A stretch of 28,488 nucleotides of DNA. It comes from Chloroflexi bacterium UBA5177. Lineage in GTDB: Bacteria; Chloroflexota; UBA5177. Below, one piece after another: positions 1 through 6,053 of this stretch (positions are counted from its first letter, which is position 1; each line of letters begins with the position of its first letter). The position numbers and the translations under genes were made by a program. Location: contig DHWR01000276.1 in the NCBI GenBank assembly GCA_002413265.1, positions 1 to 28,488 on the forward strand, given 5' to 3'. The notes beneath the pieces are model-generated. The model made no database searches and was not told the DNA's origin. It saw only the letters and a list, made by a program, of their open reading frames with translations.

Positions 1-17
1 ATGTGTATAAGAGACAG
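1..17. other. Nextera transposase mosaic-end adapter remnant (artefact)
   Basis: The first 17 bases, ATGTGTATAAGAGACAG, are identical to the 3' 17 bases of the 19-base Tn5/Nextera mosaic end used in tagmentation libraries. They are an untrimmed sequencing adapter at the contig end and not part of the genome. The open reading frame on the minus strand runs through them, so the last residues of that partial protein (V-S-Y-T-H) are adapter-derived. Confidence 0.95.
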
Positions 18-624
18 TGTAGAAGCTGTCGGTTGGAGTAACCAGAGGCGAGAGCCCGGCGACGGGGAGCCCCCGGACGGGCTTAAAAGTGAACAACCGA
101 ATTGCGCTCAGCTGGCTGAAAACAGGTTCAAGTGCGAACAAGAAGATCAGCCCCGCCGCGCCGGAGAAAATAACCGTGGTGCGCTCCAGAAACTCCCGTC
201 TCCCGGAGACCTGCGTTCGCGTTCGAATGAGCGCTAGCGAGAACACAAAGGCTAGGAGGAAGATGAGCACGGGCTCCGGCCTGGTTGGGGGAAACGCCGT
301 AAGAAACACTGCGGCCAGTAGCGCGGAAGCCAAGAGGTAACCGCCTACCTCCCGTGCCAAGCCGCAGCCGGCGGCCGATTGAACCGTACCGGCCACCCCT
401 CCAACCAGCATCGCTATCGCAAGCGACCCAAGGAGGGCCGCAGGACGCGCGGCCCCTCCCAATCGCGAGAGAAGAAATTCCGCCATGGGCACGGGAGTCC
501 ACTGCATTAGAAACTCAGCAACGGGCTCGAGTGGCGAGGGCCATCCGTTCAACGCGGCGGCAGCGGATGAGGTGAGCGTGGCGAGGACAGTCGCCACGAC
601 GCCCCGCTGGTATCCTCGGGCCAT
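18..624 (-). CDS. Membrane-anchored molybdopterin-dependent oxidoreductase (sulfite oxidase-like), N-terminal part
   Basis: The minus-strand frame starting at ATG 624 stays open to the contig end, about 202 genomic codons, so the gene is truncated by the end of the assembly. The visible part has four or five hydrophobic segments (for example around residues 66-85, 98-114, 122-138 and 154-170) followed by a soluble stretch with G-L-S-P-L-V-T-P-T-D-S-F-Y. That motif closely resembles the entry to the molybdopterin domain of actinobacterial-type sulfite oxidase-family enzymes (usual form PG-L-x-P-x-V-T-P-N-x-x-F-Y). The catalytic domain with the Mo-ligating Cys lies beyond the contig. Such proteins are predicted to be membrane-tethered with an extracytoplasmic Mo domain; the substrate is unknown. 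A GGAAAGG stretch lies about 13 bases before the ATG. The gene is divergent from crtYc with only 39 bases between the starts. Family assignment rests on one motif plus topology. Confidence 0.7.
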
Positions 625-663
625 GCCGACGCGACGGCCTTTCCAGGTACTGAAGAAGCCTCC

Positions 664-984
664 ATGACCTACGCTCAGTTTTTGGCGATTTTCTTGCTGC
701 CGCCGGTGATTTTGCTCGGCCTCGCCCTGCGCCGAAATCTGTCGCGTCGGCTCTGGCTGACTCTTGCCGGAGTTTCCCTGCTCGCTGTTCTGTACACCGG
801 ACCGTGGGACAATCTGATCATCGTCAACGGCGTGTGGACGTACGGAAAGAGTCGAGTGTGGGGTGCGCTTATCGGCCATGTACCGGTTGAGGAGTATTGC
901 TTCTACATTCTCCAGGTAGGGCTCGCAGGACTCCTGGTTTCGCTGCTGTTGGCACGACTAGGTGAGAGACCATGGGACACCTGA
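664..984 (+). CDS. crtYc: Lycopene cyclase subunit, CrtYc-like (lycopene cyclase domain)
   Basis: This 106-residue membrane protein has three hydrophobic segments. It carries the family signatures P-W-D-N (residues 47-50) and V-P-V-E-E-Y (73-78), typical of the small lycopene cyclase domain proteins that form heterodimeric cyclases in Actinobacteria and are fused in CarR/CrtYB-type enzymes. With the next gene it should close the ends of lycopene to beta-rings in the cytoplasmic membrane. Its 3' end overlaps the start of the second subunit by 13 bases, implying translational coupling. It opens the operon crtYc-crtYd-crtI-crtB. Whether the product has one ring (gamma-carotene) or two (beta-carotene) cannot be read from sequence. 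Confidence 0.88.
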   Translation: MTYAQFLAIFLLPPVILLGLALRRNLSRRLWLTLAGVSLLAVLYTGPWDNLIIVNGVWTYGKSRVWGALIGHVPVEEYCFYILQVGLAGLLVSLLLARLGERPWDT

Positions 985-1316
985 CATATCTGGTGTTCGA
1001 GGTGACGTGGGCGCTTCCCGTTTTGGTCTTGCAGTGGGTCGTGGGATGGAAGGAGCTGTGGAAGGAGAGGCGAGCGTTACTCGCTGCGGTTGCAATTGCC
1101 ACCTTTTACCTCTCGGTCGCGGACGGCGTGGCTATATCGCAGGGAATCTGGACGCTTCACGCCGCTCGGATCACCCAGCTGAAGATAGGTGGGGTTCCAG
1201 TCGAGGAGATCGTCTTCTTTTTGCTTACGAATTCTATGGTGGTTCAGTCCGTAATTCTCGTCAGAGCGTATGGGAACAGGCGACCCAAAATCACCTCCGA
1301 GGCTAGCACTGGTTAG
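972..1316 (+). CDS. crtYd: Lycopene cyclase subunit, CrtYd-like (lycopene cyclase domain)
   Basis: This is the second half of the split lycopene cyclase: 114 residues, about three membrane segments, and the repeated family motif V-P-V-E-E-I-V-F-F (residues 75-83), which matches V-P-V-E-E-Y of the preceding subunit. The two proteins are ancient duplicates of one domain and are expected to act as a heterodimer. The ATG start lies inside the end of crtYc in a different frame. A reading from ATG 962 (a third frame) gives a sequence without membrane character and is a shadow. The C-terminal 15 residues are polar. Confidence 0.87.
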   Translation: MGHLTYLVFEVTWALPVLVLQWVVGWKELWKERRALLAAVAIATFYLSVADGVAISQGIWTLHAARITQLKIGGVPVEEIVFFLLTNSMVVQSVILVRAYGNRRPKITSEASTG

Positions 1317-1334
1317 ACGCCGGTGGCGACGCTC

Positions 1335-1349
1335 AGCAGTCTGACTGCT
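1335..1349 (+). other. Small intercistronic hairpin between crtYd and crtI
   Basis: AGCAGT and ACTGCT form a perfect 6-bp stem around a CTG loop in the 64-base gap before crtI. No T-run follows, so it is unlikely to be a terminator. A role in mRNA processing or stability is possible but unproven. Confidence 0.35.
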
Positions 1350-1380
1350 CAGGGATGGCAATAAACGTCGAGAGGGAAGA

Positions 1381-2859
1381 GTGAAAAAGACAGCCGTGGT
1401 CGTCGGTGCAGGTTTGGGGGGCCTTTCCACGGCTATCCGGTTGCAGCACGCGGGCTGGCAGGTAACTGTGCTCGAAAAGAACCACCAAGTCGGTGGCCGT
1501 TGCCGCACTGTTCAGCAGGATGAGTTTGTGTTCGACGCGGGCCCCACACTCCTTCTCATGCCCGACGTGCTTCACAGCCTCTTCAGGTCGGTGGGACGCG
1601 AGCTAGACGACTATCTCGAGCTGTTGAGATGCAGGCCAAATTACCGGCTTACATTCGGCGACGGCAGCAGACTTGACGTCTCGTCCGATATGGACTCGAT
1701 GAGTGATCAGCTTGATGCGATCGAACCCGGATCGGGCGATTCGCTTCGTCGCTATCTGGCCGACGCGGGGTACAAGTACCGCGTGGCGAGGAAGCGGTTC
1801 GTCGAGCGGAACTTTCGCCATTGGAGTGAATTTCTCACTCTCCAGAACTTGTACTTCATGCAGAAAACCCATACGCTGCGGAATCTCGATTCGCATGTGC
1901 GCAGCTACTTTCGCGACCCGCGTCTGGCGCTCGCGTTTACCTTCCAAACCATGTACCTCGGACTCGCTCCGCACGACGCACCCTCCGTTTACTCTCTCCT
2001 TCCGTATACGGAAATGGTCGAAGGCATCTGGCACCCTCGTGGGGGAATGGGCCGGATCTCCGAAGTTCTCCTGGATCTGGCGACCGAGCTTGGAGCCGCT
2101 GTGGAGACCAGCGTCGAGGTATCGAGAGTCACCAGTCAGGGCCGGCGCGTGACCGGTGTTGAGACGCTGGATGGACGTTTGGTCGCCGGCGATGTCCTAG
2201 TCATGAATGCCGACCTTCCCTACGCATATCGGCACCTTCTACCTGGTGACCGGAGCAGACGCTCGGTGCGTAGACTCAATAAATTGGATTACGGCTCGTC
2301 CGCCTTCCTCCTGTATCTGGGACTCGACCGCCGATATCCGGATCTAGTGCATCACAACGCATTTCTGTCAACCGATCCAACGGAAAACTTCGATGCCATC
2401 TTCCGCCGCAAAGAGCTTCCCGTCGATCCATCGATCTATGTTTGCGCCGCGGGTCGGACGGATCCATCGATGGCGCCGGTCGAAAAAGATGCCCTGTATG
2501 TCCTGGTACCCGTGTCCGCTCTAAATGGAAATATTCGCTGGGAACGCGATGCCGGCGCTTTCCGAGATAGGATCCTCGACAAGCTCGAAAGTTCGGGGCT
2601 GTCCGACTTGAGAGAGCATATAGTCTCTGAGCGTGTCTTTACTCCCGAAGACTTTGCGACGACTTACAACACTGCGAGAGGAAACGCGTTCGGCATCTCG
2701 CATGGTTTCTGGCAGATTGGGTATATGCGACCCGGAAACAAAGCCAGTGAGCTGGACAATTTGTATTTCGTCGGTGCGAGTACCGTCCCCGGCGGGGGAG
2801 TACCGATGGTCGTTATTGGGTCCAAACTGGTGGCGGAGCGGGTGAGAGAAGATGCGTGA
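1381..2859 (+). CDS. crtI: Phytoene desaturase (CrtI-type FAD-dependent desaturase)
   Basis: This 492-residue flavoenzyme is of normal length for the CrtI family. It begins with the FAD-binding Rossmann motif V-V-V-G-A-G-L-G-G-L-S (residues 6-16) followed by E-K and V-G-G-R-C, and ends with the family signature Y-F-V-G-A-S-T-V-P-G-G-G-V-P-M-V near residues 465-480. It should introduce double bonds into phytoene to make lycopene (the number of steps is not readable) at the membrane. The GTG start is supported by a purine-rich GAGAGGGAAGA just upstream; there is no better ATG. Its stop overlaps the GTG start of crtB (GTGA). The order cyclase-desaturase-synthase in one operon fixes the pathway role. 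Related desaturases acting on C30 substrates (CrtN) cannot be fully excluded, but the C40-type cyclase genes argue for phytoene. Confidence 0.92.
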   Translation: MKKTAVVVGAGLGGLSTAIRLQHAGWQVTVLEKNHQVGGRCRTVQQDEFVFDAGPTLLLMPDVLHSLFRSVGRELDDYLELLRCRPNYRLTFGDGSRLDVSSDMDSMSDQLDAIEPGSGDSLRRYLADAGYKYRVARKRFVERNFRHWSEFLTLQNLYFMQKTHTLRNLDSHVRSYFRDPRLALAFTFQTMYLGLAPHDAPSVYSLLPYTEMVEGIWHPRGGMGRISEVLLDLATELGAAVETSVEVSRVTSQGRRVTGVETLDGRLVAGDVLVMNADLPYAYRHLLPGDRSRRSVRRLNKLDYGSSAFLLYLGLDRRYPDLVHHNAFLSTDPTENFDAIFRRKELPVDPSIYVCAAGRTDPSMAPVEKDALYVLVPVSALNGNIRWERDAGAFRDRILDKLESSGLSDLREHIVSERVFTPEDFATTYNTARGNAFGISHGFWQIGYMRPGNKASELDNLYFVGASTVPGGGVPMVVIGSKLVAERVREDA

Positions 2860-3719
2860 ACACGTTTTCTGACCTGACAGCTCGAGACGCTGACAGGATC
2901 ATCCGATCGAGAGCCAGAAGCTTTTACCTCGCCTCGGTCTTCCTTCCGTCGGCTGTCCGCCGAGACGTTCGACTCATGTATGCCTACTATCGAACAGTCG
3001 ACGATCTAGTGGATCAGCCGCCGCCTAGTTGGAGCCGAGCCAGGGTTCAGGAGGAGCTAGAGCGACTGCGGATACGGGAGATCGCACGTCCGATGCTGAA
3101 TGCCCTACTTCTCGAGATTGCACAAATCGCGCGACGGCACCAGGTCCCAATCCGGCTTCTCGACATGATCATCGAAGGCGCCCGCTTTGACCTGGAGCGG
3201 AAAGTTATCGAGACCATGGATGACCTCATCGAATATTCCGTGCTCGTTGCCGGAAGCGTGGGGATGGTAATGTCGCACATCCTTGGAGCGCGAGACGAGG
3301 TATCAGTTGCCGCGGCACGGGACCTGGGCGTCGCCATGCAGCTCACCAATGTGCTGCGAGACGTAGTGGAGGATGCCGACCATGGCCGCGTCTACTTGCC
3401 GCGCGAAGATCTCGAGCGGCGCGGATGCTCACTGTCGGCACAAAAGCCCGAGAGGCTCACGCCCGAGTTTCGAGAAGTTCTGCGGGTTGTCGCTCTTGAA
3501 GCGCGCCGCCGTTACATCCGCGGCTGGAGCGGAATCGCGCGCCTCGATCCCTCCGTTCGTTTCTCCATCGCACTCGCCGCAACGCTGTACTCCCGAATTC
3601 TGGATAAGATCGAGCGCTCGGATTTCGACGTATTTACCGGCAGAGTGCGGGTGGGCAGAATAGAGAAGTGGGCTCTCGTCATGCCCACGTATATGCATCA
3701 TCGCCAGACGCTTCGTTGA
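2856..3719 (+). CDS. crtB: Phytoene synthase (squalene/phytoene synthase family)
   Basis: This 287-residue protein condenses two geranylgeranyl diphosphates into phytoene, the first committed carotenoid step. Both metal-binding aspartate motifs are visible: D-D-L-V-D at residues 49-53, and L-R-D-V-V-E-D with downstream G-R-V-Y-L-P (D169 and D173). The GTG start overlaps the crtI stop by four bases, so the two are translationally coupled. No geranylgeranyl diphosphate synthase (crtE) is in the window, so the precursor must come from elsewhere. No T-rich terminator follows; tRNA-Phe begins 23 bases after the stop, with a TAGAAT element (3725-3730) that may be its own -10. Confidence 0.93.
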   Translation: MNTFSDLTARDADRIIRSRARSFYLASVFLPSAVRRDVRLMYAYYRTVDDLVDQPPPSWSRARVQEELERLRIREIARPMLNALLLEIAQIARRHQVPIRLLDMIIEGARFDLERKVIETMDDLIEYSVLVAGSVGMVMSHILGARDEVSVAAARDLGVAMQLTNVLRDVVEDADHGRVYLPREDLERRGCSLSAQKPERLTPEFREVLRVVALEARRRYIRGWSGIARLDPSVRFSIALAATLYSRILDKIERSDFDVFTGRVRVGRIEKWALVMPTYMHHRQTLR

Positions 3720-3742
3720 CGGGGTAGAATTGCCGCGATTGT

Positions 3743-3818
3743 GCCGAGGTAGCTCAGTCGGTAGAGCAATGGACTGAAAATCCATGTGTCGCCAGTTCGA
3801 TTCTGGCCCTCGGCACCA
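3743..3818 (+). tRNA. tRNA-Phe (anticodon GAA)
   Basis: The cloverleaf is complete. Acceptor GCCGAGG pairs with CCTCGGC, the D-stem GCTC pairs with GAGC, the anticodon stem ATGGA/TCCAT encloses loop CTGAAAA with anticodon GAA at 3776-3778, and the T-arm is GCCAG-TTCGATT-CTGGC. The discriminator is A and the CCA end is encoded (3816-3818). A TAGAAT hexamer at 3725-3730 is a possible -10. Confidence 0.97.
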
Positions 3819-3861
3819 ACCAACCTTTATTAGTGTCCTCCCGGGCAAGGCGGCGTCACGC

Positions 3862-4458
3862 ATGCAGACCAAGAAGCTCACGCGCCTGTTTCGATGGATG
3901 AAGCCCTCCGTTGCCGAGAGCCAAGAAGACAGCGGATCGGCCATGCCTCCCCGGCCAGAAGTCCTGCGGCAGCCAGAGATCGACGATGATCTCCGGGCTC
4001 GCATGAAGAGGCCCTTTGGTGGTGCAGTCATAGAGCGGGAATTCGACGATGAGACGCTTAAGGTGTACTCGTCAGGGCGATATCGTGTTCGCCCCTCTTG
4101 GGATGACGGCGGGCCAAAGTGGGACCCATACGACGCCGACCAGTCCAGTGGCGCTCGCGTGCGGTCGGCGAGAAGCAGTCGACTCCGAACGCAAGGCCCC
4201 GCGGGTTATGAGTCGGAAGTCGCTGCCGGAGAGGCGGCCGGTCTGACCCACTATCAGATTCTTGGAGTAAGGCCGGATGCGACCTCGGAGCAGATCGAGA
4301 AGGCTTACCGCCGTTACGCGGCGAGCATACATCCAGACAAGTTCTTCGGAGATCCCAAGGCAAGTGCCGAGGCGGAGAAGCACCTACGTGAGCTCAACGC
4401 GCTCATGCAGGTTCTACGTGATCCGGCCATGCGAGCGGCATACGACGACTCGAGGTAA
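3862..4458 (+). CDS. J-domain (DnaJ-like) protein with C-terminal J domain
   Basis: From ATG 3862 this encodes 198 residues. The first ~125 are polar, charged and low in recognisable structure; the last ~70 form a J domain starting near T-H-Y-Q-I-L-G-V, with the essential H-P-D tripeptide at residues 157-159 followed by the helix IV region ending A-Y-D-D. The J domain should stimulate ATP hydrolysis by a DnaK-type chaperone. The gene lacks the Gly/Phe region, zinc-binding CxxCxGxG repeats and C-terminal substrate domain of true DnaJ, so it is a specialised co-chaperone of unknown client. The frame is open further upstream into tRNA-Phe, but those codons are unlikely to be translated, hence the chosen start. 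It stands alone and ends 8 bases from the convergent gene. Confidence 0.8.
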   Translation: MQTKKLTRLFRWMKPSVAESQEDSGSAMPPRPEVLRQPEIDDDLRARMKRPFGGAVIEREFDDETLKVYSSGRYRVRPSWDDGGPKWDPYDADQSSGARVRSARSSRLRTQGPAGYESEVAAGEAAGLTHYQILGVRPDATSEQIEKAYRRYAASIHPDKFFGDPKASAEAEKHLRELNALMQVLRDPAMRAAYDDSR

Positions 4459-4466
4459 GATTTTCG

Positions 4467-5177
4467 CTAAGGCGTCCTGGGCGTAAAGGATGTCCGCTGG
4501 TGCAGTCTGCCGGCGTAGATATCAACAGCGGTGGCAAATCCGATCTTTGCGTGTTGGATATCTTTGCTGCTGCATAGCACGCCGTTTGAGCCGGTGAGGC
4601 CTGCGAACCACTTCTGGGTTCGCGTCTGAAAGTGCACCACGAAGGTTACGGGCAAACCGTGTATCGGAAAGGCATCCGAGGCCCGCGTCCAGGCACAGAA
4701 ATGTTCGAACTCGTTCTGCACGGGCTGCGGATCACTGACCCAGCCCGCAAGCTGGGGCGTTCCGCCGGGAGAAAACGTCTTGCCGTTGGCGGTAAGGCCG
4801 CGAACCTCGAAGGTCCTGTGAAGAATGAAAGTTTGCTTGCGGACGGTCACCCTGGCCGTCACGCGAGCCGTTTCCAGAGCGTGACTTCGCTTGGCAAGGA
4901 AAACGTTCAGTCTGAAGCAGTTGCATTGCGACGCGAACACCATCTTTCCTGAGAACCCATGGTGAGGGGAGAGGAACGTAACCGAGACCGCTGCAGGACC
5001 CGTCCAGCGAGTGGCCGAAACCTTTAGCGCCACGTCGCTTCCAACGTCCACGATCGATGGTCCCGCGCTAAGGCTTAGGCCCGGCGGAGCGGCATCGGGA
5101 GCCGCTAAACTGGATCCGAGGATGCTGAAAACCAACGCCAGCGAAAGGATTATGGCGACTACGAAGCGCAGCGGCAC
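4467..5177 (-). CDS. Predicted secreted protein of unknown function
   Basis: This 236-residue protein begins with a clear signal peptide: M-P-L-R-F, then a long hydrophobic core to about residue 22 and a likely signal peptidase I site near S-L-A-A-P (residues 23-27). The mature part is rich in Thr, Val, Ser and aromatic residues in short alternating stretches, suggesting a beta-sandwich (Ig-like) fold, and contains four cysteines (in C-N-C, F-C-A and L-C-S) that could form disulfides outside the cell. There is no lipobox cysteine after the signal, so it is probably not a lipoprotein. I do not recognise a family. It stands alone, convergent with the J-domain gene and divergent from the tRNA-Gly/Cys pair. 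Confidence 0.65.
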   Translation of the reverse strand: MPLRFVVAIILSLALVFSILGSSLAAPDAAPPGLSLSAGPSIVDVGSDVALKVSATRWTGPAAVSVTFLSPHHGFSGKMVFASQCNCFRLNVFLAKRSHALETARVTARVTVRKQTFILHRTFEVRGLTANGKTFSPGGTPQLAGWVSDPQPVQNEFEHFCAWTRASDAFPIHGLPVTFVVHFQTRTQKWFAGLTGSNGVLCSSKDIQHAKIGFATAVDIYAGRLHQRTSFTPRTP

Positions 5178-5280
5178 GTGTCAGGGTCCTCTGTCGAATG
5201 CACGGTTAGGAGTATACCATCCACGTCCATGGAGGGTCCGAAAATGGCGTGCGGATGTCATTCTTTGGTGTTGCCGTTGA

Positions 5281-5310
5281 TTGACTGTTTTCGAATTGAC
5301 ATGGTATCGT
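5281..5310 (+). promoter_or_regulatory. Candidate promoter of the tRNA-Gly/tRNA-Cys unit
   Basis: TTGACT (5281-5286) and TATCGT (5305-5310) are separated by 18 bases, and the -10 is preceded by TGG (an extended -10). Transcription would start near 5317, about 13 bases before tRNA-Gly. An overlapping TTGACA at 5296-5301 with TAAAGG at 5319-5324 (17-base spacer) is an alternative, but would start within the tRNA. Confidence 0.5.
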
Positions 5311-5329
5311 CTAGAGCCTAAAGGCGCGG

Positions 5330-5404
<75 letters not shown>

Positions 5405-5412
5405 TTTTTTAT

Positions 5413-5487
5413 GGCGACGTGGCCAAGTGGTTAAGGCGGGGGTCTGCAAAACCCCTATCGTCGGTTCGATTCCGACCGTCGCCTCCA
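5413..5487 (+). tRNA. tRNA-Cys (anticodon GCA)
   Basis: Acceptor GGCGACG pairs with CGTCGCC, D-stem GCC with GGC, anticodon stem GGGGT with ACCCC around CTGCAAA (anticodon GCA at 5446-5448), and the T-arm is GTCGG-TTCGATT-CCGAC. The discriminator is T, as expected for tRNA-Cys, and CCA is encoded. Confidence 0.97.
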
Positions 5488-5489
5488 CA

Positions 5490-5531
5490 GAACAGGGCGA
5501 GCCGCTCGGTCTCGGACGGCTCGCCCTGTTC
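5490..5531 (+). terminator. Perfect 15-bp hairpin after the tRNA pair
   Basis: GAACAGGGCGAGCCG (5490-5504) is exactly complementary to CGGCTCGCCCTGTTC (5517-5531) around a 12-base loop, starting 2 bases after tRNA-Cys. No T-run follows, so this would be a T-less terminator or a 3' processing barrier. Being symmetric, it could act on either strand. Confidence 0.6.
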
Positions 5532-5566
5532 GCCGGCAAGCGGGCCTCGGGCCGTCACCGTCCCCC

Positions 5567-5572
5567 TACAAT
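5567..5572 (+). promoter_or_regulatory. Candidate -10 element for a leaderless receiver mRNA
   Basis: TACAAT ends 6 bases before the ATG of the receiver gene, the spacing expected when transcription begins at the start codon itself. No purine-rich ribosome binding site precedes the ATG, which fits leaderless translation. There is no good -35 at 16-18 bases. Confidence 0.4.
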
Positions 5573-5578
5573 GTCCGC

Positions 5579-5944
5579 ATGGGACGCACCGTATTGATAG
5601 TCGAGGATGAAGCGAACCTGGCGGAGCTCCTGACCGATCTCCTGCACTCATCTGGCTATGAGGTAGTGCTGACCACGGCCGGTCGAGCCGCTGAACGCAC
5701 CGAAGAAGTAGACCCGGCTGCAATTGTCCTGGACTACATGATGCCGGGAAAAAATGGCATCGAGGTGGTCACAGAGATCAGAAAACAGGTTGGTTCTCAT
5801 ATGCCGCCGGTCATGCTGGTCTCGGGCCTCTCCAACATCGAGGAGCTGGCGAAAGAGGCGCGCGTTGACGCATTCCTGCGTAAACCCTTCGATCTCGACA
5901 CGTTTTTGGGCACCGTCGACCGGCTTGCGGCCGGCTCGGGCTAG
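5579..5944 (+). CDS. Stand-alone response regulator receiver (CheY-like)
   Basis: This 121-residue protein is a single receiver domain with no output domain. The acidic pocket is E9-D10-E11, the phosphoacceptor is D52 in V-L-D-Y-M-M-P-G, the switch Ser is S82 and the conserved Lys is K102 in L-R-K-P-F. It should be phosphorylated by a histidine kinase and act by binding a partner protein. The kinase gene 109 bases downstream is the obvious candidate, but that kinase is of the HPK7 type that normally pairs with DNA-binding NarL-family regulators, so the partnership is uncertain. The start is probably leaderless. Confidence 0.88.
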   Translation: MGRTVLIVEDEANLAELLTDLLHSSGYEVVLTTAGRAAERTEEVDPAAIVLDYMMPGKNGIEVVTEIRKQVGSHMPPVMLVSGLSNIEELAKEARVDAFLRKPFDLDTFLGTVDRLAAGSG

Positions 5945-5955
5945 ATAAAACGTGC

Positions 5956-5984
5956 TTCACAGTCGCAGCGCGAAGCGCTAGACT
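5956..5984 (+). promoter_or_regulatory. Candidate promoter upstream of the histidine kinase
   Basis: TTCACA (5956-5961), a 17-base spacer and TAGACT (5979-5984) resemble a housekeeping-sigma promoter. The spacer contains a small AGCGC-GAA-GCGCT hairpin. The kinase start is at 6054. Confidence 0.35.
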
Positions 5985-6053
5985 AGGCGCGGCGACCACG
6001 ACGGCACTGCGCCGATTCTACGTGGATGCCGTTTTCCAGCGGAGTTAGCTTTC

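Noticed and set aside
128..502. A 124-residue minus-strand open frame near the left end
   Set aside because: It is the wrong frame of the membrane molybdoenzyme gene; the correct frame is open to the contig end and has membrane segments and the family motif.
3429..4031. A 200-residue minus-strand open frame
   Set aside because: It runs antisense through crtB, the whole tRNA-Phe gene and the J-domain gene; it has no motif or ribosome binding site.
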